This document shows, one piece after another, positions 9,219 to 18,380 of a DNA stretch of 61,185 nt. The notes below the pieces were generated by a model that saw nothing but the letters and a program-made list of their open reading frames with translations, ran no database searches and was not told the origin of the DNA. Source of the DNA: JANXDG01 sp964561135. Its GTDB lineage: Bacteria > Elusimicrobiota > Endomicrobiia > DTEH01. The translations under genes were made by a program, and so were the position numbers. Every line of letters begins with the position of its first letter. Position 1 is the first letter of the stretch. The stretch is taken from positions 1 through 61,185 of the forward strand of contig CAZLOB010000061.1 of the NCBI GenBank assembly GCA_964561135.1. Reading direction: 5' to 3'.

Positions 9219-10064
9219 ATGAAACTAACAAAACCAACCTCTGAAATATTTATCCCTGATGGTATCGATGTTGATAAAGCATTAGAAAGGACTACACATT
9301 TAGGTATAGGTGCCCATCCAGACGATTTAGAAATCATGGGGTATGCAGGTATTTATGAATGTTTTTTAAAAAAAGATAAATGGTTTACTGGTGTTGTTAC
9401 AACAAATGGTGTTGGTTCTCTAAGGACAGGTATTTACGCAAATTATACAGATGATGAAATGCAAAAAATACGAAGGATAGAACAAAAAAAAGCAGCTATC
9501 GTTGGAGAATATTCAGCAGTTATTTTTTTAGATTACTCAAGTAGTGAAATAAAATCTCCGCAATCAACAGATCCAATAGAAGATATAAAACAACTAATTA
9601 TAAAAACAAAACCTCAAATAATCTATACTCATAATCCTGCTGACAAACATGATACACATGTTGCAACAATGATAAAAACATTAATTGCCCTAAAACAACT
9701 ACCGAAAGAATTTTTACCACAAAAAATTTATGGTTGTGAATGTTGGCGTGACCTTGACTGGATGTTAGACGAAGATAAAATTGTCTTTGATGTTTCAGAA
9801 AGAGACAATATAGCGATGTCGCTTGTTGGATTATTTGATTCTCAAATCAGTGGTGGGAAACGTTACGATCTTGCAACAATAGCGAGGCGTCGTGCAAATG
9901 CAACTTTTTATGCATCGCATAATGTTGATATAGCAACATATATGATTTATGCAATTGACCTTACTCCGGTAATAACTGAATCTTTAGATATAATTGAATA
10001 TACAACACAATTTATTGAAAGATTTAAAAACGATGTTATTCAACGACTTAAAAAAATGATGTAA
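9219..10064 (+). CDS. PIG-L/LmbE-family deacetylase
   Basis: Zinc-dependent N-acetylglucosamine deacetylase fold, 281 residues. The metal-binding signature AHPDD is at residues 32-36 and a second histidine cluster THNPADKHDTH lies in the middle. Family members deacetylate GlcNAc-linked lipids, thiols (MshB, BshB) or antibiotics; nothing here fixes the substrate. It follows dnaA by 14 bases and ends one base before the convergent stop of the addB gene. Confidence 0.85.
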   Translation: MKLTKPTSEIFIPDGIDVDKALERTTHLGIGAHPDDLEIMGYAGIYECFLKKDKWFTGVVTTNGVGSLRTGIYANYTDDEMQKIRRIEQKKAAIVGEYSAVIFLDYSSSEIKSPQSTDPIEDIKQLIIKTKPQIIYTHNPADKHDTHVATMIKTLIALKQLPKEFLPQKIYGCECWRDLDWMLDEDKIVFDVSERDNIAMSLVGLFDSQISGGKRYDLATIARRRANATFYASHNVDIATYMIYAIDLTPVITESLDIIEYTTQFIERFKNDVIQRLKKMM

Positions 10065-10065
10065 G

Positions 10066-12924
10066 TTATCTACACAAATATTTAAAAGAACACAGAACAC
10101 AATTCTCTGGTTCTTCAGCATCTTCATAAAAAGGTATCTGTGGGTTCAAAATTTCATCGATTATGTAATTTAGCGCTGAAAAAATTATCTTCATCAATTC
10201 ATCTTTTTGAAGAACAGAACTTTCAAACAGTTTGCGAACTTTATCCGGTTCTTTAATATTGTAAAACATAGCATCTACATTATCAGTTGCAAACTTTTTT
10301 TGAACTATATCAATATATAACGGAAGTTGGAAGGATTTTATTTGTGTCTTTATAGTTCTATAATCTAACTGATTAATTTTTAAATTTTTGTTTATCTGTG
10401 GTGCATTCCCTGTTTTGTAATCAATAATAAGCAAACGGCCGTCTTGAAGTTTATCGATTCTGTCTATTCTATACTTAAACTTTATTTGTTTACCATTAAG
10501 TGTAAGTTTTTCTTCATAATAATGTTCTAACGCTAATATTTGTTCAACTTGATCTTTTTTTAACCTTTCTTGTTCAAAAAATAAAAATTGTTCTAAATAA
10601 AGTTCCATAATCTTTTTTACCAAAAAAGATTCTGATTTATACCGTTTAGCTAAAGTTAAATCAAATTTTTGTCTAAACAATTTAAAAAAACTCTTTTTAA
10701 ACTCATCATCAATCACTGGTTTTTGATTTATAAATTTACTAAAACTTTCCGCTAATAAAAGATGAATAAATTCACCAATATCTTTACCCTCAGGTTCAGT
10801 AATATCCTCTTGCTCTTCTAATCCTAAAACATAAATATAATGAAACTTCAAAGGACAAAACAAATATGTGTCAACAACTGTCGGTGAATAACAAAAGTTT
10901 TTAAGATATTTTATTACTTTATCTGTTTTTTTGACCTCACACTTTTTTGTTTTAAAAGAAACCGGATAATAACAAAAATGTATGTTTTCTAATTCTAATT
11001 TTTTCTCCTTTTTTTGTATATCCCAAATTATTTGTTCTACAAACCTACTTTTTTCTTTTTCATCTGTTTCAATATATATCAGATAAACATCTTTTGCTGA
11101 TGATATTAACCTTTTAAAATGATACCTCTGTATCTCTTCTTCAATTTCTAACCTATTAACTCCGAGTTGTGTCAAAAAAGTATACGGGATTAACGCAGAC
11201 CTTCGTTCAAAATGTGGTAAAACTCCTTCGTTCATATCACAGATTATAACTTTGTCAAAATTTAAGTTTCTTGTTTCGTAGAAACCTAAAATTTGTAACC
11301 CTTTAACAGGCGAACCAAAAAACGATAATTTTGCTTTATCAACCAAAATAAAAAACAATTTAAAAATTTCTTCTTTCTTAAACTCCTCTTCTGAAAAAGA
11401 AACACTTTCTAACTCTTCAATAATGTCAAAAAGTCTATTTATAGAATACAAGTTTAAGATATTTTTCTCTACTTTGCTATTTAATAACAACAGTTCCAAC
11501 GTTTCTTTTAAACACTTACAAAAATCCCTAACAGTCTTAATTTTTTCCCACTTAAGAAAGAAAATTTTATTAACTGTAGTAATAACATTTGTTATATCTT
11601 CAACAGACGCCTTTTGTTGACATAAAACCAAAGCTTGTTGAATATGTCGCAATAATACCTTACTATGTAAAACATCTTTAAGATTTATAAAAGTTGCTTT
11701 TGATATTTTATTATCCTCAATTTTACCTAAAAGAATATCTTCTATACAACTAAAAATTACTGTTGTTATTTGAGAAACAGTACCTGTTTCTGATATACTA
11801 AAATTTATATTTTTTATTAAAGGATTTTTTATTATTTCAAGATAGTATTTTGTATAGTATTTATTATCTTTTTTAGTAATTTGTGCATCAAATATAGTTT
11901 TCAACAGACTTACTATAACACTTCGTTTCAAAGGATATCCACATACTAAATTAAACTCTTTAACATTATCAGGTAAAGAATTTATCAACACTGTAGCAGT
12001 CTCATCCAAAGGAAGAACAACCACAGTCTTATCAATTTCAGAAGTATCTAAGTTTTTTAAAATGTTGTATACACAGTTAATTTCTGAAATATTATCAAAA
12101 GTTGAATAAAAGTAAAAATTAGCAGAAACATTAGCCTCTTTATTTGGTCTAATAGAAATATCAAGATAATTAGCAATATTTTCCAGTTGTCTCCACTCTG
12201 ACTGATCTCCTTGGAAAAAAATTACAACCTTGTTGTTTTTTATCAAATTAGAAATTATTTTTATTTCTGTCCTATGAAGATAAAAAGGTGTAATAAACAT
12301 TATTTTATCAAATTCTTCAAACTTTAGATCATTTGAAATTTCACTAGCAAGTTTATACCCTAACCCACGAGTAAATATTTTTTGTTCAACTATATAATTA
12401 TAAAACTTATCATAGACATCCGTTATGTTTCTTATAACATTCTTGATTGACGGTGAGACTTTAATATCAAGTATAGTTTCTCCTTCAGACAAGATTACTA
12501 ACTGGCGTGGCTTAATGTCTTCCAACATCATCTCTTCAAGAAAACCAAAGATTTCGTATCCCCAAGGAACAAATTCTAAAAACGAACTAAATTTAAATTC
12601 AAAAGATCTAATATTTAACAAAATTTCATAAAGTAAATAAATAAGTTCTAAATCAGAAACATAACTTAGTTGTTCTTTCTTTAAAACAATATAACGAACA
12701 AATTCTTCAACAGAAAAAATCGTAGGTGGAATAAAACAACTACCAACTTTTTCAGATAAATATTTCTTAAGAACTACACCTGGCCGTTTACCACCAAAGA
12801 TGATACATACTTTTTTAAATTCTTCTTTTGAATAATTGTCTACTAAATACTTACAAACTTCTTCAATTATATTATCAGTAAAATCGAAAGTATAATATTC
12901 AAAATTTGTGTTTTTAAAACTCAT
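10066..12924 (-). CDS. addB: AddB-like helicase/nuclease subunit with Fe-S nuclease domain
   Basis: 952 residues. The C-terminal ~250 residues form a RecB-type PD-(D/E)XK nuclease: YSPTVVDTYLFCPLKF, GEFIHLLLAESF, then YRIDRIDKLQDGRLLIIDYKTG with the catalytic Asp and Lys. The last residues CVLCSFKYLC (C-x2-C-x5-C), together with the earlier FCP cysteine, match the four-cysteine iron-sulfur staple of AddB. The N-terminal part is a helicase-like fold with weak motifs, as expected for the degenerate AddB helicase. Directly downstream of addA (four-base gap). In known systems AddAB resects double-strand breaks for RecA loading. Confidence 0.87.
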   Translation of the reverse strand: MSFKNTNFEYYTFDFTDNIIEEVCKYLVDNYSKEEFKKVCIIFGGKRPGVVLKKYLSEKVGSCFIPPTIFSVEEFVRYIVLKKEQLSYVSDLELIYLLYEILLNIRSFEFKFSSFLEFVPWGYEIFGFLEEMMLEDIKPRQLVILSEGETILDIKVSPSIKNVIRNITDVYDKFYNYIVEQKIFTRGLGYKLASEISNDLKFEEFDKIMFITPFYLHRTEIKIISNLIKNNKVVIFFQGDQSEWRQLENIANYLDISIRPNKEANVSANFYFYSTFDNISEINCVYNILKNLDTSEIDKTVVVLPLDETATVLINSLPDNVKEFNLVCGYPLKRSVIVSLLKTIFDAQITKKDNKYYTKYYLEIIKNPLIKNINFSISETGTVSQITTVIFSCIEDILLGKIEDNKISKATFINLKDVLHSKVLLRHIQQALVLCQQKASVEDITNVITTVNKIFFLKWEKIKTVRDFCKCLKETLELLLLNSKVEKNILNLYSINRLFDIIEELESVSFSEEEFKKEEIFKLFFILVDKAKLSFFGSPVKGLQILGFYETRNLNFDKVIICDMNEGVLPHFERRSALIPYTFLTQLGVNRLEIEEEIQRYHFKRLISSAKDVYLIYIETDEKEKSRFVEQIIWDIQKKEKKLELENIHFCYYPVSFKTKKCEVKKTDKVIKYLKNFCYSPTVVDTYLFCPLKFHYIYVLGLEEQEDITEPEGKDIGEFIHLLLAESFSKFINQKPVIDDEFKKSFFKLFRQKFDLTLAKRYKSESFLVKKIMELYLEQFLFFEQERLKKDQVEQILALEHYYEEKLTLNGKQIKFKYRIDRIDKLQDGRLLIIDYKTGNAPQINKNLKINQLDYRTIKTQIKSFQLPLYIDIVQKKFATDNVDAMFYNIKEPDKVRKLFESSVLQKDELMKIIFSALNYIIDEILNPQIPFYEDAEEPENCVLCSFKYLCR

Positions 12925-12928
12925 ACGT

Positions 12929-15900
12929 TTAAACTTCTATTAAATGTTGTGTGTCCAAAAACAAAATATATCCTTTTGTTGGCAACGAAAAAACTTGTTG
13001 AACAAGAGTTTTATATTCTTTTAGTTGTTTTTCATACTCTTTAATTTTTTCAACAAATTTTAATTTGTAATCAACAACAATTACTTTATCCGGCAATTTT
13101 ATTATTCTATCAATACGTCTTGTATCACCATCTGATGTAATTATTTCTTGTTCACAATATACTTCTCCATTAGGAACAAAAAATATATGTTGTAATTGCG
13201 AATTAGTTATAATGTTTAGTATAACAGTTTTATATTTTTGCCAATTTATTCTTCGTTGGCTCAATAACAACTTTTGTGTTTTTTGTATTGCAAGTTCAAC
13301 CTCCTTTTCAACATCTTTATTATATAAATTGTGTATAACCGACAAAATTCTATGTAGTAATTCACCTTCAATAATCCTTTGTTTATTAACAATTTCGAAC
13401 TTTTCTATTTTTTGCTCAACCATAAAATGTAATTTATTTTTATTTTCAACAGGTAACAATTTCAATATGTTGTGCATATTATTTTTTTTATTAACAAAAC
13501 TTAATGATAAACTTTGTAAATTACCATGTGTAATTACTTTATTATCATTAAAACTGAATAAAAATTTTGCTAAATTATCTCTCCCTTCTGGGACAAAAAA
13601 ATAAATTTGTTCTTTTGCACGAGTAAATGCTACATACAAAACATTAAGTTCGTCTATTAACAAATTTTTGTACTCATTATGATATATTGAAGAAATATGT
13701 TCAGAATGTTCTGCTAACTCTTTAGATAATTTAACTATTCTTAAATAATCTTTTTCATCAACAACGACAAATCTTTGTGTATAATCTTTATGTTTGCCTA
13801 CTTCAATGTCAATTCTCACGAACGGGAGTATTACAACTTCAAACTCTAACCCTTTTGATTTATGTATAGTCATAACATTTATCTGTTTTTCTCCTTTAGC
13901 AACCAACTGTCTTTCATCTTCAGTAAAAGAATCAATTTTTTCTATAAAGTAAGATATTGAACAACATTCATTTTCCAATTTTTTTATAAGTTCTAACAAT
14001 TTATAAAAAAATGGATAATTTTGATGAAACGAATTAAGAGATAAGAAATCAAAAATTTCAGATATCTTCACCAAAAGGTCATATGCTGCATAAAAATTTG
14101 CTGTTTCAAATATAGGTTGAAAGAATCGTTCCCATAATTGAGGGAAAGATTGTTTAAACTTTTGATATAGAGGGACATTATCCTTTTGTTGTTCAAAAAC
14201 AAAATTATATATTTCGTTATACGAAAGTTTACTAACTTCTAAAAAAATCTCACCAAGAATAAACGAAACAAAAGATAAATTATCAGTTGGTGTTAACAAA
14301 AATTTTATTAAAGATATAATTTCTTTAACAAAATTATTCTCGAAAACATCAAGTGTCCTTTCAGATTCTACTGAAAAACCTGCTTCTATCAACCAGTTGG
14401 AGACAAGTTCAGCTTCCTTTTTCCTACGTACAAGTATTGCTATTTCTTTATCTTTATGTAACTCAGTAATAATTTGTTTAATTTTTTCTTTGATTATCTC
14501 ATTGTAGTTCTCTGTTGAAACTAACTCGCCATAAACATAACCTCCAGTATTATCTTCTTTAACTTTTTGTTGAGAATTTGAGTATATACTTAGTATTTCT
14601 TCAAAATTAATATTGTTATTCCCTATCTTAGATAAAAATTGTCTCAAATTTTGTTCTGAAAAAATTTGGTTATTAAACTCAACAATTTCTTTTTTACTAC
14701 GCAGATTTGTTGATAAATAAGTTTTCTTAACTTTGTATCTACTAAAGAATTTCGGGACATCATCAAATAAAGTATATTCACTTCCGGAAAATCTATAAAT
14801 CATTTGTTTTTTATCTCCAACATAAAACAAACTTCCTCCGTTTGCAAGTGCTTCTTCAATAATAGGCAATACGTTATTCCATTGTAGCCAACTTGTATCT
14901 TGAAACTCATCAATTAAACAATGTTTGATACGTGTAGCTAACTTCATAAAAACTGTAGGAACAAAATATTCATCCGATGAAATGATTTCGTTTATCTTTT
15001 TATTTAACTCATTTAAAAATAAAATATTTTCTTGTCTAACAAACAAATTTAATTCTTTTTCAACATAATCAAAAATATCTATATAACTATTATAAATTTG
15101 AAAACAATGAAGCTCTATTATATGCTTTAAATCGTCTCTTATACTCCTCCACAACACTTCTAAATTTTTATCAATAACAAAGTTTTTTAACACAGGTATG
15201 TTACTATATGTAAAATAATTAGACAAATTTTTTAAAAGAAGTGTTCTCCTAAAAGAATTTTCTTCAATAAATCGTTCTAAAGCATTAACAAATTTTTTAT
15301 ATACTTTTTCTTTTGGCAACAAATTAAAAAACTTTTTAATTTTGTTAATAAAGCTTTTTGAAATTCTTTCAATATGAACTTCTGGTTCGAACTTTTGATA
15401 TTTTTTAGCATACTTTTTCGCTACTTCATAAAGAAGATTTAGTACTTCTATAACATCATTCTTAAGATACCAACTTTTCCTATGTTCTAAATAAAAATAG
15501 TTGTTAACAAATTTGTTAAGTATTTTTTTAACAGATTTATCGTTGTGATAATTATCGATTAATTTGTCAACGCAATAGTCTATATATTCCTTATGCTGTG
15601 TTTTAATTTTAAACAAAGGTGACAAACCTAAATGCAAAGAATAAACAGAAATTATTTGGTTTATAAAACTATCAATAGTTTGGACTTGAAAATAATGGTA
15701 ATTACGGATTATATCTTCAATAGTTTTTTCTGCCAATGATATAACTTGTTTTTCATCATTTAAACTTTCAAGTACGGGTTGTAAAATATCCTTTTTTTCT
15801 TTTTCATCTAAAAGATCTAAAATAATTTTTTTTAAAAATTCTAATATTCGCTGTTTCATTTCAGATGCAGCTTTATTTGTAAAAGTAATTGCTAAGATAT

Positions 15901-16057
15901 TTCTTATATTTGATGTTTGTTGTTCATTTACTTTTTGCGGAATAAACAAAAGATGGAGGTATTGTTTTGCAAGATTATATGTTTTGCCGCTGCCAGCAGA
16001 AGCGTCTAAAATATAAATTTGTGGATAGGTTTCTTTTTTATGGAATACTTCAAACAT
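12929..16057 (-). CDS. addA: AddA-like UvrD-family helicase/nuclease
   Basis: 1042-residue UvrD/Rep superfamily-1 helicase fused to a C-terminal nuclease. Walker A ASAGSGKT at 19-26, ITFTNKAASEMKQRI (motif Ia), DEFQDTSWLQW (motif II), VGDKKQMIYRFSG (motif III), MTIHKSKGLEFEVVILPF (motif V), YVAFTRAKEQIYF (motif VI), and the nuclease sequence RRIDRIIKLPDKVIVVDYKL near the end. Pairs with the downstream addB as a double-strand-break processing enzyme. It starts 22 bases after the DUF39 gene stop, so it may be the distal part of that operon. Confidence 0.9.
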   Translation of the reverse strand: MFEVFHKKETYPQIYILDASAGSGKTYNLAKQYLHLLFIPQKVNEQQTSNIRNILAITFTNKAASEMKQRILEFLKKIILDLLDEKEKKDILQPVLESLNDEKQVISLAEKTIEDIIRNYHYFQVQTIDSFINQIISVYSLHLGLSPLFKIKTQHKEYIDYCVDKLIDNYHNDKSVKKILNKFVNNYFYLEHRKSWYLKNDVIEVLNLLYEVAKKYAKKYQKFEPEVHIERISKSFINKIKKFFNLLPKEKVYKKFVNALERFIEENSFRRTLLLKNLSNYFTYSNIPVLKNFVIDKNLEVLWRSIRDDLKHIIELHCFQIYNSYIDIFDYVEKELNLFVRQENILFLNELNKKINEIISSDEYFVPTVFMKLATRIKHCLIDEFQDTSWLQWNNVLPIIEEALANGGSLFYVGDKKQMIYRFSGSEYTLFDDVPKFFSRYKVKKTYLSTNLRSKKEIVEFNNQIFSEQNLRQFLSKIGNNNINFEEILSIYSNSQQKVKEDNTGGYVYGELVSTENYNEIIKEKIKQIITELHKDKEIAILVRRKKEAELVSNWLIEAGFSVESERTLDVFENNFVKEIISLIKFLLTPTDNLSFVSFILGEIFLEVSKLSYNEIYNFVFEQQKDNVPLYQKFKQSFPQLWERFFQPIFETANFYAAYDLLVKISEIFDFLSLNSFHQNYPFFYKLLELIKKLENECCSISYFIEKIDSFTEDERQLVAKGEKQINVMTIHKSKGLEFEVVILPFVRIDIEVGKHKDYTQRFVVVDEKDYLRIVKLSKELAEHSEHISSIYHNEYKNLLIDELNVLYVAFTRAKEQIYFFVPEGRDNLAKFLFSFNDNKVITHGNLQSLSLSFVNKKNNMHNILKLLPVENKNKLHFMVEQKIEKFEIVNKQRIIEGELLHRILSVIHNLYNKDVEKEVELAIQKTQKLLLSQRRINWQKYKTVILNIITNSQLQHIFFVPNGEVYCEQEIITSDGDTRRIDRIIKLPDKVIVVDYKLKFVEKIKEYEKQLKEYKTLVQQVFSLPTKGYILFLDTQHLIEV

Positions 16058-16079
16058 TGGTTTTAGGAAAGAAAAAAAT

Positions 16080-17270
16080 TTAAGACAAAAATTTATATTT
16101 TACATATTCTCCAACAGAAGGAAGTTTTAATACTGGTTCAGTTAAAAAAAACCTGCCTTCTTTAATCCAATTTTTTAGTATGTTAGCAATTTTTTTTGCT
16201 TTTGCATAACTTGACAATGAACCAGTTGGTACCTTTTTATTTCCTATTTTAATTTCTCCACTTCTTAGTTCTTTATATGAAACAAAACAAATTGGTGGTC
16301 TACCTGTCACATCAGGATAATCTTTACTGTAGTCCACTACAGGTGCAAAAATTTCTTCATCTGAAACTGCACACCATCTCGCTATCTCTTCATCTAAAAC
16401 AGGTATAGGTATACCAATACCGACAGATAAAGATACACCATAACCTAATATTGAAACACCAACCAAATATTCTGCCGACATTTGTTTTAAATCACCGATA
16501 ACAGCTAATGTACCTGCTGGAAATTTAGGTATACCAAGTTCTGTACGAGGAACATCTGGATTATGTTGTGTTCCCCACCAGGCTACATACCCAATACCAC
16601 CACCTAAAAATATCCTTGTTCCAACACCTATTGTTTTGTAATATGGATCTTTTAACAACGGTGAAAGTTGTCCTGCAGAACAATAATTTGCATTACCACA
16701 GTTCGGTTTCAACATCCCCATGTATGTATAAATAGTTTTGTTTGAAAGATTCACAGCAACATTGTAATTTTGGTAGCAATTCCTTATATTAAACAACACT
16801 GCTTCGTTAATTTTTTTTAAATTTATAAATGTTCTTATTTCTTTTTTTGGATAACAATCCGTACCATAACCTTCTGCATAAAGTTCAACATCTTCTCCAG
16901 CAACAAGTTGTTGTATCACATGTCCTCCACCATATTTAAACTCGCCTGGATATTCTTTATTCCTTAGATCGCTTTCAGGCAAAGCTGTTGCCCCTAAAAA
17001 TATATCCACTGCAGCTAAACCTGCATAACACGGAACTTTATTAAGATAACATTTCCCACCACCTATTTTTATTCTTGGTTTAGTATGACCTAAATTCAAA
17101 TATATCCCTGAAGAACACATCGGACCAAATGTCCCTGTTGTAACTACATCAACATATTTTGCTGCTTGTTTTACACCTTTTTCTTTGACAAATTCAATCA
17201 TTTCTTCTGCGGTTAAGACAACGACTTTACCATGTTTAATTTTTTCATTAATCTCTTGTATTGTTTTCAT
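16080..17270 (-). CDS. DUF39/COG1900 homocysteine biosynthesis protein
   Basis: 396 residues matching the DUF39 family: VVTTGTFGPMCSSGIYLN, IGGGKCYLNKVPCYAG, ARW-containing VLDEEIARWCAV and SLSSYAKAKKIANILK near the C-terminus. In methanogens the DUF39 protein, with a NIL/ferredoxin partner, makes homocysteine from aspartate semialdehyde and sulfide (MA1821/MA1822 system). This copy has no C-terminal CBS domains. Several conserved cysteines (CSSG, GKCYL, VPCYAG, CGNANYC) are present. ATGA overlap with the upstream CBM48 gene. A lone NIL protein lies 40 kb away at 56212-56469 and is a candidate partner. Confidence 0.85.
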   Translation of the reverse strand: MKTIQEINEKIKHGKVVVLTAEEMIEFVKEKGVKQAAKYVDVVTTGTFGPMCSSGIYLNLGHTKPRIKIGGGKCYLNKVPCYAGLAAVDIFLGATALPESDLRNKEYPGEFKYGGGHVIQQLVAGEDVELYAEGYGTDCYPKKEIRTFINLKKINEAVLFNIRNCYQNYNVAVNLSNKTIYTYMGMLKPNCGNANYCSAGQLSPLLKDPYYKTIGVGTRIFLGGGIGYVAWWGTQHNPDVPRTELGIPKFPAGTLAVIGDLKQMSAEYLVGVSILGYGVSLSVGIGIPIPVLDEEIARWCAVSDEEIFAPVVDYSKDYPDVTGRPPICFVSYKELRSGEIKIGNKKVPTGSLSSYAKAKKIANILKNWIKEGRFFLTEPVLKLPSVGEYVKYKFLS

Positions 17271-17770
17271 TTAAGTTCTAACACAGAACTTTTATGTCCT
17301 CGTTTAGAGAGACGTGGCGGTCTTTTATTGTTTGGATCCAAAACAATTTTCCCATCAACTACAAAATTATAAAGATATGTTCCTTCTGGGATTTCAATAC
17401 TTATTTCCCACCTGTTTTTAGCAACTTTTTTTAGTGGCTGTTCTGTCCAATCATTAAATTCGCCAATTAAAGAAACTTTTTTTGCTTTAGATGAAAAATA
17501 TACGAATTTGGGTCTTCTCAGTTTTATAAAATCAGAAGTTTCTTCCACTATTTGTTTTTCTTCAGTAAGAACTTGTTCTTTAGAAACTTCAGTCTGTGGT
17601 TCAACTTTTATTTCAACTGAAGATGGTGTAACATTTTGAATTTGTATTGTTTCTTTAATTTCTTGTTGTTTAAATGTAAATGACGAATATCTATAATAAA
17701 TTATTCCTAGCGAAATTATGAAAACAACTGTGTTAATAACTATTAATATCTTAATCAACTCTTGTTTCAT
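17267..17770 (-). CDS. Membrane-anchored protein with CBM48/AMPK glycogen-binding domain
   Basis: 167 residues: one N-terminal membrane span (about 6-24), a polar linker rich in Glu/Val (about 35-80), then an E-set domain of about 85 residues with KKVSLIGEFNDWTEQPL and GTYLYNFVVDGKIVLDP. That is the AMPK1_CBM/CBM48 pattern, which includes carbohydrate-contacting tryptophans. It probably binds alpha-glucan or acts as a protein-protein module at the membrane. ATGA overlaps on both sides show translational coupling with its neighbours. A GH57 branching enzyme elsewhere in the window fits a glycogen-like polymer in this organism. Confidence 0.8.
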   Translation of the reverse strand: MKQELIKILIVINTVVFIISLGIIYYRYSSFTFKQQEIKETIQIQNVTPSSVEIKVEPQTEVSKEQVLTEEKQIVEETSDFIKLRRPKFVYFSSKAKKVSLIGEFNDWTEQPLKKVAKNRWEISIEIPEGTYLYNFVVDGKIVLDPNNKRPPRLSKRGHKSSVLELK

Positions 17771-18297
17771 TGTTGAAGTATTGTTGAAAGAAGTCTTAAC
17801 AAATTATCAAGTTTTTTATTTATTTCTTCCAAAGAAGATAAAGAACTTTGTGTAAACTGTTGAAATGAACTAAGTTGGGCCTCAACTTGATGCAACACAT
17901 TAACAAGTTTTGCAATTGTTTCTTCTTGTACCCCTTCCTCACCTAAAGATTTTTCTTGTAAATTCTTAATAGTATTTGAAAGTTCTTTGACATGGTCGTT
18001 TATTAAATTTATTTGTTTTGCTATTTCATTTAGCTGAGCAACAATAATATCAAAATCTTGGTAAGAAACTCTTTGTTGTTCAACAGTACCAAGGGGTTTG
18101 TCTGTTTCAATAAGACCTTTTTTTGTTGTTTGTACTTCTTTCTCAGATGAAGAAATAATTTGTGAAATTATCTGTTGTTCTTTTACTTTTCTATAATATC
18201 CTGCGAGGATTAGAATAAAAACAAAAGAAACTATAGATATAATAACTGAAATTAATAATAACAAATCTTTTGACAACAATTCTATAATTGTGTTCAT
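17767..18297 (-). CDS. Membrane-anchored coiled-coil protein, function unknown
   Basis: 176 residues: strong N-terminal membrane span at about 12-34 (LLLLISVIISIVSFVFILIL), a polar stretch, then two helical coiled-coil segments (about 80-115 and 125-172) rich in Leu, Gln and Glu. I recognise no family. First gene of a coupled operon with the CBM48 protein and DUF39. The ATG has no visible Shine-Dalgarno; a TATAAT hexamer ends seven bases upstream, which would make the transcript leaderless. Confidence 0.7.
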   Translation of the reverse strand: MNTIIELLSKDLLLLISVIISIVSFVFILILAGYYRKVKEQQIISQIISSSEKEVQTTKKGLIETDKPLGTVEQQRVSYQDFDIIVAQLNEIAKQINLINDHVKELSNTIKNLQEKSLGEEGVQEETIAKLVNVLHQVEAQLSSFQQFTQSSLSSLEEINKKLDNLLRLLSTILQQ

Positions 18298-18303
18298 ATT
18301 TTG

Positions 18304-18332
18304 ATTATATATAATTTTAATTCCTACTTCAA
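18304..18332 (-). promoter_or_regulatory. Possible sigma-70 promoter for the coiled-coil/CBM48/DUF39 operon
   Basis: On the minus strand TTGAAG (18327-18332) is separated by 17 bases from a perfect TATAAT (18304-18309). The expected start of transcription coincides with the ATG at 18297, implying a leaderless message or a different true promoter. The -35 box matches only four of six positions and the region is very AT-rich. Confidence 0.35.
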
Positions 18333-18380
18333 TGTTTACATAAATTGAATTTCAAAAAAAAATTCTGTATTTAAAAGTTT

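Noticed and set aside
10066..10074. TTATCTACA resembling a third DnaA box
   Set aside because: One mismatch, inside the addB stop region and 2.2 kb from the other boxes; expected by chance in AT-rich DNA.
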